A stretch of 64,000 nt of DNA, from assembly GCA_036502025.1 (NCBI GenBank), contig DASXZJ010000141.1, positions 16,181 to 80,180 of the forward strand, in the 5' to 3' direction. This stretch comes from Bog-473 sp036502025. Lineage in GTDB: Bacteria; Actinomycetota; Acidimicrobiia; Acidimicrobiales; RAAP-2. The notes under the pieces are model-generated. The model did not search any database. It was not told where the DNA came from and saw only the letters and a list, made by a program, of their open reading frames with translations. This document shows positions 7,978 through 16,881 of the stretch, one piece after another (position 1 is the stretch's first letter; the number at the start of each line of letters is the position of its first letter). Made by a program: the position numbers and the translations under genes.

Positions 7978-8939
7978 GTCCGGCGCAGGAGGACCCGGTC
8001 CACCAGGTGGTCGGCGCCCTTCTCCAGCACGAGGTTGGCCCGGCCCCGGGTCGGGGCCACGTTCTCGCGCAGGTTGACCAGGTTGATCTCCGCCCAGATC
8101 CGCCCGGCCACGGCCACCAGCTCGTCATCGGGCAACGCGGCGAAGCGGTGGAAGAACGCCTCGGGCTCCTGCAGCACGGTGGCCCGCAGTGCCAGCAGAC
8201 GGTCGGTGAACCAGTGGGCGATGTCGTCCTCGGCCGCATCGACGTAGATGGAGAAGTCGAAGAAGTCCGACGCCACGATGTGCTCGGGCGACGCCCCCTT
8301 GGTATTCACGCCGAGCACGTTCAGCCCCTCGACGATCACCAGGGCCGGGTGGCGCACCACGTGGGCCGCGCCGGGAACGATGTCGTAGGCCAGGTGGGAG
8401 TAGACCGGCGTCGGCACCTCATCCTGGCCGGCCCGGATGGCCGCCAGCGCGCTGATCAGGGCGCGCTGGTCGTAACTCTCGGGGAACCCTTTTCGCTCCA
8501 TGAGGCCGCCGGCCTCGAGGACCGCGTTGGGGTAGAGGAAGCCGTCGGTGGTGAGCAGCTCGACCTCGGGCTGGCCCTCGCCCCGCTGCAGCAGGGACTG
8601 GAGGATCCTCGCCGTCGTGCTCTTGCCCACGGCCACGCTCCCGGCGATGGCGATGACGTAGGGCTCGGCCGCCCGCGGCCCACCGAGGAAGTCATCGATA
8701 CGCCGGTCCAGCTCCCGCTTGTGCGTGGCCAGGAGCGTGAGCAGCTCGGCCAGGGGGAGGTAGACCTCGGTCACCTCCTCGACCGACACCGGCTCGCCGG
8801 TGGCCACCAGCCGCTCGGTGTCAGCGGCCGTGAGCGTGCTGCCGATCCGCCGGCCGCGGGCCGACCACTGCGCCCTGGTGAACACCTCGTAGCCGGCATC
8901 GACGATGGGCACCGCGAGATCTTGCCAGCATGGTGGCAT
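7974..8939 (-). CDS. coaA: Pantothenate kinase, type I
   Basis: This is a 321-residue CoaA, which phosphorylates pantothenate in the first step of coenzyme A synthesis. The P-loop GSVAVGKSTTAR and the conserved TTDGFLYPN, KGFPESYD, PVYSH and VEGLNVL blocks are all present, and the length matches E. coli CoaA (316). The ATG at 8939 faces the ATG of the divergent acetyltransferase, with shared bases. An in-frame GTG at 8912 is an alternative, because a CAAGAT box lies six bases before it, the spacing seen at other leaderless genes here. The stop overlaps the aldehyde dehydrogenase start. Confidence 0.95.
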   Translation of the reverse strand: MPPCWQDLAVPIVDAGYEVFTRAQWSARGRRIGSTLTAADTERLVATGEPVSVEEVTEVYLPLAELLTLLATHKRELDRRIDDFLGGPRAAEPYVIAIAGSVAVGKSTTARILQSLLQRGEGQPEVELLTTDGFLYPNAVLEAGGLMERKGFPESYDQRALISALAAIRAGQDEVPTPVYSHLAYDIVPGAAHVVRHPALVIVEGLNVLGVNTKGASPEHIVASDFFDFSIYVDAAEDDIAHWFTDRLLALRATVLQEPEAFFHRFAALPDDELVAVAGRIWAEINLVNLRENVAPTRGRANLVLEKGADHLVDRVLLRRT

Positions 8940-9735
8940 GGTCCCGGTGGAAGAGCAGATCGAGCGCTACTACGACACCGTGCCCCGCTCCTTCGCCCGA
9001 CCCCAGGAGATCGGTCCGTTCACCCTGTTCGTGGCGGCCCGGGGCTTCCCCTACTACGCCCGGCCCACGCTGGGCGGGCCGGCGACCTTCACCGCGGCCG
9101 ACCTCGCCGCCGTCCTCGAGCGCCAGGACGAGCTCGGGCTCCCCCGGTCCTTCGAGTGGGTGCACGAGACGACCCCCGGGCTGGCCGGCGCGGCCCGGGC
9201 CGCCGGCCTGGTGGTGCACGAGCACCCCCTCATGGTGCTCGGGACGCCGGCCTGGCCCGAGTGGCCCCGGGGCATTCAGGTGCGGATGGTGCGCCGGGGG
9301 GACCGCGCCCTCCCGGCGCTGCGGGCCGCGGTGCAGACCGGGTTCTCCTCGCCCGGCACCGCCGTCTCAGCGATCGGCGTCACCGAGCGGGAGGCGGCGA
9401 TCGACCGGCGGGACCCGCTGATCGCCTTCACCCGGTCGAGAATCCGCCGGCACCTGCTCGCCATGGTGGTGGCCGAGGACGGCACGGGCCCCGTGGGTGG
9501 GGGCAGCCACGCGCCGCGCCACGGGGTGACCGAGCTGACCGGGATCGCCACCCTGCCGGCCTACCGGCGCCGGGGCATCGGCGCCATGGTGACCGCCCAC
9601 CTGGTGGCCGACGCGTTGGAGGGCGGCGTCGAGCTCTGCTTCCTCTCGGCGGACACCGACGAGGTGGCCCGCATCTACGAGAAGGTGGGCTTCGCACAAA
9701 TGGGCACGGCCTGCGTGGCCGAGCCGCCCCGGTAA
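8938..9735 (+). CDS. GNAT family N-acetyltransferase
   Basis: This is a 265-residue protein with its GNAT domain in the C-terminal half. The acetyl-CoA loop is YRRRGIGAMVTAHL, preceded by the strand ending ELTGIATLPA and followed by FLSADTDEVARIYEKVGF. The N-terminal 100 residues are probably a second, degenerate GNAT-like half. The protein acetylated, or the small molecule modified, is unknown. ATG 8938 was chosen because the frame upstream is antisense to coaA. It is divergent from coaA. Confidence 0.82.
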   Translation: MVPVEEQIERYYDTVPRSFARPQEIGPFTLFVAARGFPYYARPTLGGPATFTAADLAAVLERQDELGLPRSFEWVHETTPGLAGAARAAGLVVHEHPLMVLGTPAWPEWPRGIQVRMVRRGDRALPALRAAVQTGFSSPGTAVSAIGVTEREAAIDRRDPLIAFTRSRIRRHLLAMVVAEDGTGPVGGGSHAPRHGVTELTGIATLPAYRRRGIGAMVTAHLVADALEGGVELCFLSADTDEVARIYEKVGFAQMGTACVAEPPR

Positions 9736-9752
9736 CTGCCCGACGGCGCCGG

Positions 9753-9758
9753 TACAGT
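9753..9758 (+). promoter_or_regulatory. -10 box TACAGT of a leaderless transcript
   Basis: TACAGT ends six bases before the GTG at 9765. With no Shine-Dalgarno sequence in between, transcription probably starts at or next to the start codon. Confidence 0.55.
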
Positions 9759-9764
9759 TCCGGC

Positions 9765-11462
9765 GTGACCCCCACCGAGACGTCCAACCAAGAGACCGCG
9801 GCCCAGTTCAACCTGGCCCGGGCGTTCGACACCCTGGTCGAGACGCTGGCCGACCGCGAGTGCATCGTCTGGAGGGACCGGCGGCTGACCTATGCCCAGG
9901 TGGCCGGGCGCGCCAACCGGCTGGCCTCCTACCTGCATGCCCAGGGGCTGGGCCCGCGCCGCGAGCGGGAGGGGCTGCCCGGCCACGAGTCGGGACAGGA
10001 CCACGTGGCGCTGGCGCTGTACAACGGCAACGAGTACCTCGAGGGGATGCTGGGGTCGTATCGAGCGCGGGTGGCCCCGTTCAACGTCAACTACCGCTAC
10101 GTGGGCGAGGAGCTGCGCTACCTGCTCAACGACGCCACCGCGCGGGCCATCGTCTACCACGCCTCGCTGGCCCCGATCCTGGGCGAAGTGCTGCCCACCC
10201 TCGACTCGCCCCCCGAGGTGCTGCTCCATGTCGACGACGAATCGGGCAACCCCCTCCTCCCCGGGGCGGTCCGGTACGAGGAGGCCCTGGCGGGAGCCTC
10301 ACCGGCGGGACCACCAGTCGAGCCGTCCCCCGACGACCTCTACATCCTCTACACGGGGGGCACCACCGGCATGCCCAAGGGGGTGCTGTGGCGCCAGCAC
10401 GACATCTTCATGGCGGCCATGGGGGGCCGGAAGGTCGGTACCTGGGAGATCGTGACCAGCTACGAGAACCTGACCGAGCGGCTGGGCGACAGCTTCCCGC
10501 TCAAGCTGATGGTGCTCCCCCCCCTCATGCACGGTGCCGCCCAGTGGGCCTCCTTCATGTTGATGGCCCAGGGAGCCACGCTCGTCTTTCCCGACGACCC
10601 GCGCCGGGTCGACCCCGACGACGTCTGGCGCACCGTCGAGCGCGAGAAGGTCAACTCCATGACCATCGTGGGCGACGCCGTGCTGCGCCCGCTGATCATG
10701 CAACTCGACCGGGCCGACTACGACCTCTCCTCGTTCTTCGCCGTGGGCAACGGCGGGGCGGCCCTGACGCCCGCGGTGCGCGAGCTGGCGCTGGCCCGCC
10801 TGCCCAAGCTGATGATCTCGGACTCCGGCGGCTCCTCGGAGACCGGGGCCCAGATGTTCGTGGTGCGCAGCGATGAGAACAAGGCCGGCAACTTCCTCCC
10901 CGGCCCGGGGACCGTGGTGGTGGACGAGGCGTTCACCCGCGTGCTGGCGCCCGGGCACGAGGGCAACGGATGGCTGGCCCAGACCGGGTGGATCCCGCTG
11001 GGGTATCTCGGCGACGCCGAGAAGACGGCGCGCACGTTCCCGGTCATCGACGGGGTGCGCTACTCCATCCCGGGCGACCGGGCCCGCCATCTGGCCGGGG
11101 GGGAGATTGAGCTGCTCGGGCGCGACTCGGTCACCATCAACTCGGGCGGCGAGAAGATCTTCGTGGAAGAGGTGGAGCGGGCCATCGCCGGCCACCCCGC
11201 CGTGGCCGACGTGGTGGTGACGGGCCGGCCCAGCGAGCGGTGGGGCCAGGAGGTGGTGGCCGTCGTCCAACTGGCGGAAGGCGCGACGGCGGACGGCGCT
11301 TCCATCGTCGATCACGCCTCGGCGCACATCGCCCGCTACAAGCTGCCCAAGGACGTGATCTTCGTCGAGTCGATCCAGCGGTCGCCCTCGGGCAAGGCGG
11401 ACTACCGCTGGGCGGCCGACCAGGCGGTGGCCGCGACGGCGGCCTCGGCGTCGGCGGACTGA
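9765..11462 (+). CDS. Acyl-CoA synthetase (AMP-forming)
   Basis: This is a 565-residue ANL-superfamily ligase that activates a carboxylic acid through an acyl-AMP to its CoA thioester. The P-loop-like YTGGTTGMPKG motif lies near residue 195, and the C-terminal catalytic lysine is probably in SPSGKADYRW. The middle part has the DSGGSSETGAQ adenine-binding segment. The length is typical of fatty-acyl or aromatic acid CoA ligases. The GTG start was chosen from the TACAGT box six bases upstream; the same frame is open far upstream only because it is antisense to coaA. An acetyltransferase fragment follows in the same frame. Confidence 0.9.
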   Translation: MTPTETSNQETAAQFNLARAFDTLVETLADRECIVWRDRRLTYAQVAGRANRLASYLHAQGLGPRREREGLPGHESGQDHVALALYNGNEYLEGMLGSYRARVAPFNVNYRYVGEELRYLLNDATARAIVYHASLAPILGEVLPTLDSPPEVLLHVDDESGNPLLPGAVRYEEALAGASPAGPPVEPSPDDLYILYTGGTTGMPKGVLWRQHDIFMAAMGGRKVGTWEIVTSYENLTERLGDSFPLKLMVLPPLMHGAAQWASFMLMAQGATLVFPDDPRRVDPDDVWRTVEREKVNSMTIVGDAVLRPLIMQLDRADYDLSSFFAVGNGGAALTPAVRELALARLPKLMISDSGGSSETGAQMFVVRSDENKAGNFLPGPGTVVVDEAFTRVLAPGHEGNGWLAQTGWIPLGYLGDAEKTARTFPVIDGVRYSIPGDRARHLAGGEIELLGRDSVTINSGGEKIFVEEVERAIAGHPAVADVVVTGRPSERWGQEVVAVVQLAEGATADGASIVDHASAHIARYKLPKDVIFVESIQRSPSGKADYRWAADQAVAATAASASAD

Positions 11463-11930
11463 GGCACGATCACCACCCTCACGACCGGACGCCTGGTCCT
11501 GCGGCCGTTGGCCGAGGCCGATCTGGCGCCGTTCGCCGCGCTCAACTCCCACCCCCAGGTCGTCGAGTGGCTCGGGTCCTCACCGACCCGGGCCGAGAGC
11601 GATGCCATGGCGGCGCGCTGGTCCGTCGAGCTCGAAGCGGAGGGGTGGGGCCTGTGGGCCCTCGAGGTGGTGGGCGGCGCACCCTTCGTGGGCGTGTGCG
11701 GGCTGCACCGGACCCGGCCACCCGTCCCCGGCGCGCCGGCGGTCGAGGTGGGATGGCGGCTCGACCCCGCCCATTGGGGCAACGGCTACGCCACCGAGGC
11801 CGCCGCGGCAGCGCATCGGCTGCGACGCGACCCCGGGGACGACTTCGACCACCCGAGCTTGGCGGAGGGCAGCCCGCTGCGCGCCCACGTCCTCTATCGA
11901 GCCGGGGCCGGGTCGCCGAGGCCGGGGTAA
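11463..11930 (+). pseudogene. GNAT acetyltransferase with lost start and internal deletion
   Basis: The translation from just after the acyl-CoA synthetase stop reads TTGRLVLRPLAEADL, the usual N-terminus of RimJ/RimL-type acetyltransferases, but there is no ATG, GTG or TTG before it. An ATC at 11469 stands where a start would be expected. After GWRLDPAHWGNGYATEAA the protein jumps to RLRRDPGDDFDHP, a segment that in this family comes about 30 residues later, after the ERLGM helix. So the second half of the acetyl-CoA fold is missing in frame. The next TTG (11508) would skip the first strand. I read it as a decayed gene; the alternative is sequencing error. Confidence 0.65.
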
Positions 11931-11974
11931 GCCCTTCCTGCTCCGAGGCGCGCCTCGGTGCGACACCCGCCGCG

Positions 11975-11980
11975 TACTGT
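11975..11980 (+). promoter_or_regulatory. -10 box TACTGT of leaderless tag
   Basis: TACTGT ends six bases before the GTG at 11987, the same geometry as at 9753. Confidence 0.55.
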
Positions 11981-11986
11981 CGGGGT

Positions 11987-12598
11987 GTGCCGCCATCACC
12001 CGCCATCGATCCTGACGCCTTCGTGCCCGACGACCGCCCACGCTGCGGTTGGGCGCAGGGCGCGTGGAGCGTCCCGTACCACGACCTCGAGTGGGGCGTG
12101 CCGGTGCACGACGACCGCACCCACTTTGAGTTCATCGTGCTCGAGGGCGCCCAGGCCGGGTTGAGCTGGCTCACCATCCTCAAGAAGCGCGAGGGCTACC
12201 GTCGGAACTTCGCCGACTTCGACGCCGAGAAGGTGGCCCGCTTCACGCCCAAGCGGGTGGAGAAGATCCTGTTGGACCCCGGCATCATCCGCAACCGGGC
12301 CAAGGTGGAGGCCACCGTGCGCAACGCCCGCGCCTTCTTGGCCGTGCAGGAGGAGTTCGGGTCCTTCGACCAGTACATCTGGCGGTTCGTGGGCGGGCAG
12401 CCCAAGGTCAACAAATGGCGGCGCATCCAGCAGCTGCCGGCCACCACCCCGATCTCCGAAGCCGTGAGCGCCGACCTGCGCCAACGCGACTTCCGCTTCG
12501 TCGGGCCCACCGTCTGCTACTCCCACCTGCAGGCGACCGGGCTGATCAACGACCACCTGGTCAGCTGTTTCCGCTACGCCGAACTCACAGCGCTTTGA
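11987..12598 (+). CDS. tag: DNA-3-methyladenine glycosylase I
   Basis: This is a 203-residue Tag enzyme that removes 3-methyladenine from alkylated DNA. The four zinc ligands of the family are present: Cys20 (CGWA), His32 (YHDLEWG), His190 and Cys194 (NDHLVSC). The EGAQAGLSW segment and LKKREGYR block match E. coli Tag (187 residues). The N-terminus is about 17 residues longer. The start is the GTG behind a TACTGT box. The 3' end overlaps the convergent acetyltransferase gene by 14 bases. Confidence 0.95.
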   Translation: MPPSPAIDPDAFVPDDRPRCGWAQGAWSVPYHDLEWGVPVHDDRTHFEFIVLEGAQAGLSWLTILKKREGYRRNFADFDAEKVARFTPKRVEKILLDPGIIRNRAKVEATVRNARAFLAVQEEFGSFDQYIWRFVGGQPKVNKWRRIQQLPATTPISEAVSADLRQRDFRFVGPTVCYSHLQATGLINDHLVSCFRYAELTAL

Positions 12599-13067
12599 CC
12601 ATGACGACCCGGGTGCCGAAGCTCGCCATCACGGTCATTTCGGGTGGCAGCCCCCGGGCCGCGTACCAGTCGTCGGGTTCACCGAGGGCCGCGAAGCCCT
12701 CCGAGGCGTAGAACGGCCCATTCCAGGGCACGTCGGCGTAGGTGACCAGGGTCATTTCCGCGTAGCCGGCTTGGCGGGCCCAGTCGCAGGCGGCCCGGAC
12801 CAGCGCCCGACCGTGGCCGCGGCGAACGTACTTGGGGTGGACCGACAGTTGTTCGAGGTGGGCCCCACCGGCCACCTCCTCGAGGCGGGCGAAGCCGACC
12901 GGTGGATCGCCTACGACGAGGACCACCAGGCTGGCGGCGAGCTCGGCGGCGCTACCCGGGTGCGGGAACGGGCCGAGGCCCAGGGTGGAGAAGAGCGTGT
13001 CGGAGACCGCCTCGAGGGCGGGCAGGAGGACGAGCTGGTCTGGACGCGCCGGGCGTATTTCGGACAC
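12585..13067 (-). CDS. GNAT family N-acetyltransferase
   Basis: This is a 160-residue single-domain acetyltransferase. The acetyl-CoA site is VRRGHGRALVRAACDWA and the strand before it is AHLEQLSVHPKY. MTLVTYADVPWNGPFYASEGF is the C-terminal half of the fold. The substrate is unknown. A TACCGT box ends six bases upstream of the GTG, so the mRNA may be leaderless. It is separated by 12 bases from the end of the lipoprotein gene upstream and may also be read from that operon. Confidence 0.85.
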   Translation of the reverse strand: MSEIRPARPDQLVLLPALEAVSDTLFSTLGLGPFPHPGSAAELAASLVVLVVGDPPVGFARLEEVAGGAHLEQLSVHPKYVRRGHGRALVRAACDWARQAGYAEMTLVTYADVPWNGPFYASEGFAALGEPDDWYAARGLPPEMTVMASFGTRVVMVKAL

Positions 13068-13073
13068 CGCTCG

Positions 13074-13079
13074 ACGGTA
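13074..13079 (-). promoter_or_regulatory. -10 box TACCGT ahead of the acetyltransferase
   Basis: On the minus strand TACCGT is followed by six bases and then the GTG at 13067. It overlaps the last bases of the lipoprotein gene region, so the acetyltransferase may have its own start site inside the operon. Confidence 0.45.
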
Positions 13080-14339
13080 CTAGGGAGCAAGTCCGATGGT
13101 CTGGCGGAACCAGGTGTTCCCGCCGTCGGTGGTCTCCCACAGGTCGCTGGGATCGCCGATCCAGCGCCCCACCGAGGCGGTCTCGAAGCCAAGGAAGGGC
13201 TGGGCCGGGTTGTCGGGGTCGATCGGCCCGGTCTCGGCCGCCACCTGCTGCCAGTGGGCGCCGCCGTCGTTGCTGGAGAACAGGGCGAATCGACCTGATT
13301 GGGGATTCATCCCTCCGACGGTGCCGACCAACAGGTCGGTGGCGCTGATCGCGGCAAGAGCGGCGGCGGTGTCCGGTCCCGGCAGAGCCGGTCGCGCCGT
13401 GAAGTCCCCCCCGCCGTCGGTCGAGAGGTCGACGTAGGAGGCCTGGCTCCCGACTCGATCCCGGCAGAGCACGGCGAGCACCGACGGCGACGCCGCTGCT
13501 ATGGCGGCCGCGTCGTACTCGTCGCCTCCCACGTCCCCGCATGGATCAGCGCGAGCAGACCAGCTGGCCCCGCCGTCATGGCTGAGCATCAACTTGGCGT
13601 GCTCGTCGTCGGCCCCGCCGGCGGGGTTCTCGAAAGCGACCACGTAGGCGTCATCGACGCCCCGGCGAACCAGCTGCACCGCGTCGCCTTGGAACGGCCG
13701 GCTGAGCACGTTCCAGTTCGTCCCACCGGCGGGTGCCTCCTCGACGGTGAGGTCGCAGGGGCCGGGGCAACCCGACTGGGTGTACGCGATGCGCATCACG
13801 GTGGAGCCGGCCGGCTCCAGCGCGGCGACGGAGGGCCCGTTCTCCTCGGTCCAGGTCTCCCCGCCGTCGGAGGTGACGAAGAGCGAGGGGTCGTACGCGT
13901 AGCCGTCGAGGTCATTGGCGAAGCGGATCCGCGTCACCGCGGGGCCTCCTCCGTCGCCACAATCGGCGCGGCACGGCCCGCTGGCGGCGTCGATCCACCC
14001 CACCGGGCCCCACGTCGCGCCACCGTCAGTCGTCTCCATCACTTCGGAGCAGGCCGAGCCACAGCGCGCCGTGTGCACCAGTGCCCAGCCTCGCGTCGCG
14101 CTGACCCAGGTGAGATCCTCGATCTCGGGGCGAGACGACGCTGGCACCGTCGTGGTCGTCGGGTAGGGCGTCGTGCGGGGCATGGCCGAGACCTGCGGCG
14201 TCCTGGCCGAGGTGGCCGGTGGCGCGCCGTGCGGGCGAGGCGAGCTCGCCGAAGAGCAGGCGGACAGCAGGAGCGGCACCAGTATGCACGCGGCCAGTCG
14301 GCTCCTGGCCGCGACACCCCGGACCGACCCGTGCCTCAC
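13080..14339 (-). CDS. Lipoprotein with BNR/YCF48-like propeller repeats
   Basis: This is a 419-residue exported protein. The N-terminus has a signal with lipobox LLSAC (Cys about residue 28), so it should be lipid-anchored outside the membrane. Six Asp-box-like repeats can be seen (TDGGATW, SDGGETW, HDGGASW, TDGGGDF, NDGGAHW, TDGGNTW), which form blades of a sialidase or Ycf48 type propeller. No catalytic sialidase residues could be identified, so it is more likely a binding or sensing protein. It is the fourth gene of an operon started by a SigE-type sigma factor and is a paralogue of the membrane protein at 15514-16881. Confidence 0.75.
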   Translation of the reverse strand: MRHGSVRGVAARSRLAACILVPLLLSACSSASSPRPHGAPPATSARTPQVSAMPRTTPYPTTTTVPASSRPEIEDLTWVSATRGWALVHTARCGSACSEVMETTDGGATWGPVGWIDAASGPCRADCGDGGGPAVTRIRFANDLDGYAYDPSLFVTSDGGETWTEENGPSVAALEPAGSTVMRIAYTQSGCPGPCDLTVEEAPAGGTNWNVLSRPFQGDAVQLVRRGVDDAYVVAFENPAGGADDEHAKLMLSHDGGASWSARADPCGDVGGDEYDAAAIAAASPSVLAVLCRDRVGSQASYVDLSTDGGGDFTARPALPGPDTAAALAAISATDLLVGTVGGMNPQSGRFALFSSNDGGAHWQQVAAETGPIDPDNPAQPFLGFETASVGRWIGDPSDLWETTDGGNTWFRQTIGLAP

Positions 14340-14377
14340 ATAGGGTTCACGCTCTCGGGGTGCGGTTGGTTGTCATG

Positions 14378-15517
14378 TCACGAGAAGCACGCGCCAGGAG
14401 GTTGGATGACCGAGATGCCGTGGACGCCACCGAGGACGAGGCGCCGACCGACGGCCACGAGCGATCCATTCCCGGCGGTGCGCTGGTCGGTCAGCTCGTA
14501 GCCCCGGACGGCTTCGGTGCTCGGATCGGCACAGGCCAGGTAGGCGAAGGCGGACAGCCACAGGACGTGGTGGCTCACGATGCCCTGGACGCCCCCGATG
14601 GACTCGTATGGTCCGTCCCCCAAGCCCGTGGCCTGGGCCAGCGCGCCGTCGGCCGGGAGCGGCGATGGCGGCACGGGGACCAGGGCGAGCGTGCCCCGGC
14701 GCAGCTGGTAGCTGGCCCCGGCATTGCCGCTGCGGGCCGAGACCCACACACCGAGTGGTGCCGCCGAGACACTGCCGCCCCCGACCGCCTCTCCCGACGA
14801 CGAGGCCAGCACGGTGCCACTCACCGCATCGAGCTGCTGGACCACCAGAGAGGGTTGGTAGTCCGCCGAGAGCAACCCCTCGCCCGAGGCGTAGAGGATG
14901 GACCCGGCGGGATTCTCGCTGAGGCTCTCGATGTCGAAGAAGAGCGTGGTGGTGGAAAGGACGCGCCCGCTGGTCGGATCCAGACGGTAGAGGTGGGGCC
15001 CGACCGAGGCCCAGCACGGTCCACCGGGGACACTGGTCAGGCTCGAGAATTCCCCGGTGCTCGGCACGTCGTCGGCCAGCAGGGTCTCCCCGATCGGCCG
15101 CAGGGTGGAGGCGCCGAAGCGCTCGATCCGGACCGACCCCTCCGTGCCGCGGCCCGGGGCGGCGGGAAAGGTGGTCGTGCTCACCCAGAGCGATCGCCCA
15201 ACCACGGCCAGGCTCCCGGCTCCGCCGATCGGCCGCGACGAGCGGGTCCCCAGGTCCGAGAGTTCGATGCGGCTGATGGTGCCGGGCGGGTTGCTCGAGG
15301 GCGGTCCACCATCGAGCGGCCGGGTCAGGGCATAGACCGAGGTCGCCTCAGCGGCGACCGAGGCAACCGCCCCGCCGGGGAGGGTGATGACGCGGCTCGG
15401 CCACCGCGCCGGCGCGGTCGCGGTGCCGCCCGCGGGGAGGGGGTCCAGCGGGGCCGCGCCGGCGATGACCAGGAGCGAACAGACGGCGCCGAACCAGCCG
15501 GTGACGCGGCGACTCAC
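14378..15517 (-). CDS. Exported protein of unknown function, probable beta-propeller
   Basis: I do not recognise this 379-residue protein. It starts with a signal-like segment (GAVCSLLVIAGAAP), has no lipobox cysteine, and then shows recurring strand patterns such as GSLAVVGRSLWVST, PGGPCWASVGPHLYRLD and VSAAPLGVWVSARSG, typical of irregular WD40/YVTN-like blades. It lies between two BNR-repeat proteins; its ATG overlaps the stop of the upstream gene by four bases. Its job is probably linked to that of its neighbours in the cell envelope. Confidence 0.6.
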   Translation of the reverse strand: MSRRVTGWFGAVCSLLVIAGAAPLDPLPAGGTATAPARWPSRVITLPGGAVASVAAEATSVYALTRPLDGGPPSSNPPGTISRIELSDLGTRSSRPIGGAGSLAVVGRSLWVSTTTFPAAPGRGTEGSVRIERFGASTLRPIGETLLADDVPSTGEFSSLTSVPGGPCWASVGPHLYRLDPTSGRVLSTTTLFFDIESLSENPAGSILYASGEGLLSADYQPSLVVQQLDAVSGTVLASSSGEAVGGGSVSAAPLGVWVSARSGNAGASYQLRRGTLALVPVPPSPLPADGALAQATGLGDGPYESIGGVQGIVSHHVLWLSAFAYLACADPSTEAVRGYELTDQRTAGNGSLVAVGRRLVLGGVHGISVIQPPGACFS

Positions 15518-16881
15518 ACGCCGAGCGGGGTCCAGTGCACACCGTCACTGGTGTGCCAGAGCCCGACGCCGTACTCACAGACCCATCCCCTGGTGGCGCT
15601 GATGAAGGTGACGTTGCCGGGACCCCCGCTGCCGAACCCCGCCGTGTCGAGACCCGGTACGGCGGCCCAGGCGCGGCCGTCCGACACCGTCTTGTACATG
15701 TCGGAGCGGAACGGGTAGAGCCAGGCCGTGGTGGCGCTGGCCACGGCGAGGTTCTTGTGGCCGATCGAGTACGGCGAGATGTACCCGCCGAGCGAGAGGG
15801 TGTTGGGGCGGGAGGGTGTTGGGGGCGGAGTGCCGAGGCCGGTCGCCGACGCGGTCAGCGTCCAGGTCAGGCCGCCGTCCTCGGATCGGTAGAGCTCCTT
15901 GGACTGCTCGCCCCCGGTGGCCTGGCTGCCACAGAGGAGCCAGAGATCGTCGGTGCTCGAGGCGGCCACCTCGGCCCCCAGGGCGAACGCCCCCGAGCAC
16001 GGCACCGGCCGGGTGGTCCAGCTCGACCCCGAGTTGTCGGTGAAAACGAGCGCGATGACCGGGGCCGCTCCCGACAGTCCGGTCGAGTCGCCGACGGTCA
16101 GGACGTAGGCGCGCCGGGTGGTGATGCGCGCCAATTCGACCCGCTCGCCGAGGAGCGCCGAGCCGGACACGTCCGTGAGGCCCGAGAGCCTGGTCGCGTG
16201 CCATGACGCTCCCCCGTCGAGGGACTCTTCCATGACCAGCGGGCAGGAGGCCGGCGGCGGCCCGCCGTCGGGCGCCACGTCGCAGGTCCCCGTCAGGGCC
16301 CAGACGTTCGACTCGATGGCACTCACGTCATAGATCACCGGGCCGATGGGGGCCTGGTCCCACGACGCCCCGTCGTCGTGGGAGATCCACACCGGGTCGG
16401 CGCCGTCGGCGTTGGGCGTGCCACCCCAGAGGTACCCGGTGGCACCCACGAACTCCAGCTCGCCGGGGTAGCCGTCGCCCTCCCCGTCGCGCAGCGGGAG
16501 CTTGCCGTCCCGTACCGTCCAGGTGGCGCCGCCATCGGATGACGCGGCCAGCACCACCTGGTCCTGGTGGGCGGCGAGGGCAAAGCCGAATTGCTCGTCG
16601 ACGAAGGTGACGTTCACCAGGGCGGTCGTCGGCACCGGGGTGCCGACGGGCAACGGACCCTTGACCGAGTTGAACTGGTAGGCCGTCTCGGTCGACGCCA
16701 GCCGGGCCGTCGACGGCCCGCGGATGAGGAGGCCGGTCGAGACGGCGGCGAGCACCAGGACCACGGCACCCAGGACCCCGACCCGTCGGCGCCGCCTGAT
16801 GAGGTTGGCTCGCCGGAGCACCGCCTCCCGCGCGGCGTCCGCGGGAGCAGCCGGCGATCGATCGTCAAGATGCTCGAACAT
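15514..16881 (-). CDS. Single-pass membrane protein with extracellular BNR/YCF48-like propeller
   Basis: This is a 455-residue protein with a cytoplasmic N-terminal tail of about 35 residues, a basic stop (RRRRR), a transmembrane helix (about residues 37-54) and a large outer domain with Asp-box repeats (SSDGGATW, SHDDGASW, SLDGGASW, TDNSGSSW, SEDGGLTW). The gene overlaps the end of the sigma factor gene by 17 bases. The topology is that of a membrane anti-sigma factor, but the tail has no zinc HxxxCxxC motif. The idea that it senses a ligand outside and controls the sigma factor inside is inference. Confidence 0.7.
   Translation of the reverse strand: MFEHLDDRSPAAPADAAREAVLRRANLIRRRRRVGVLGAVVLVLAAVSTGLLIRGPSTARLASTETAYQFNSVKGPLPVGTPVPTTALVNVTFVDEQFGFALAAHQDQVVLAASSDGGATWTVRDGKLPLRDGEGDGYPGELEFVGATGYLWGGTPNADGADPVWISHDDGASWDQAPIGPVIYDVSAIESNVWALTGTCDVAPDGGPPPASCPLVMEESLDGGASWHATRLSGLTDVSGSALLGERVELARITTRRAYVLTVGDSTGLSGAAPVIALVFTDNSGSSWTTRPVPCSGAFALGAEVAASSTDDLWLLCGSQATGGEQSKELYRSEDGGLTWTLTASATGLGTPPPTPSRPNTLSLGGYISPYSIGHKNLAVASATTAWLYPFRSDMYKTVSDGRAWAAVPGLDTAGFGSGGPGNVTFISATRGWVCEYGVGLWHTSDGVHWTPLGV

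Noticed and set aside
8007..9764. Long open frame continuing leftward from the acyl-CoA synthetase gene
   Set aside because: It is antisense to coaA and out of frame with the acetyltransferase gene; its translation is Gly/Arg/His-rich with no family motif, as expected in G+C-rich DNA.
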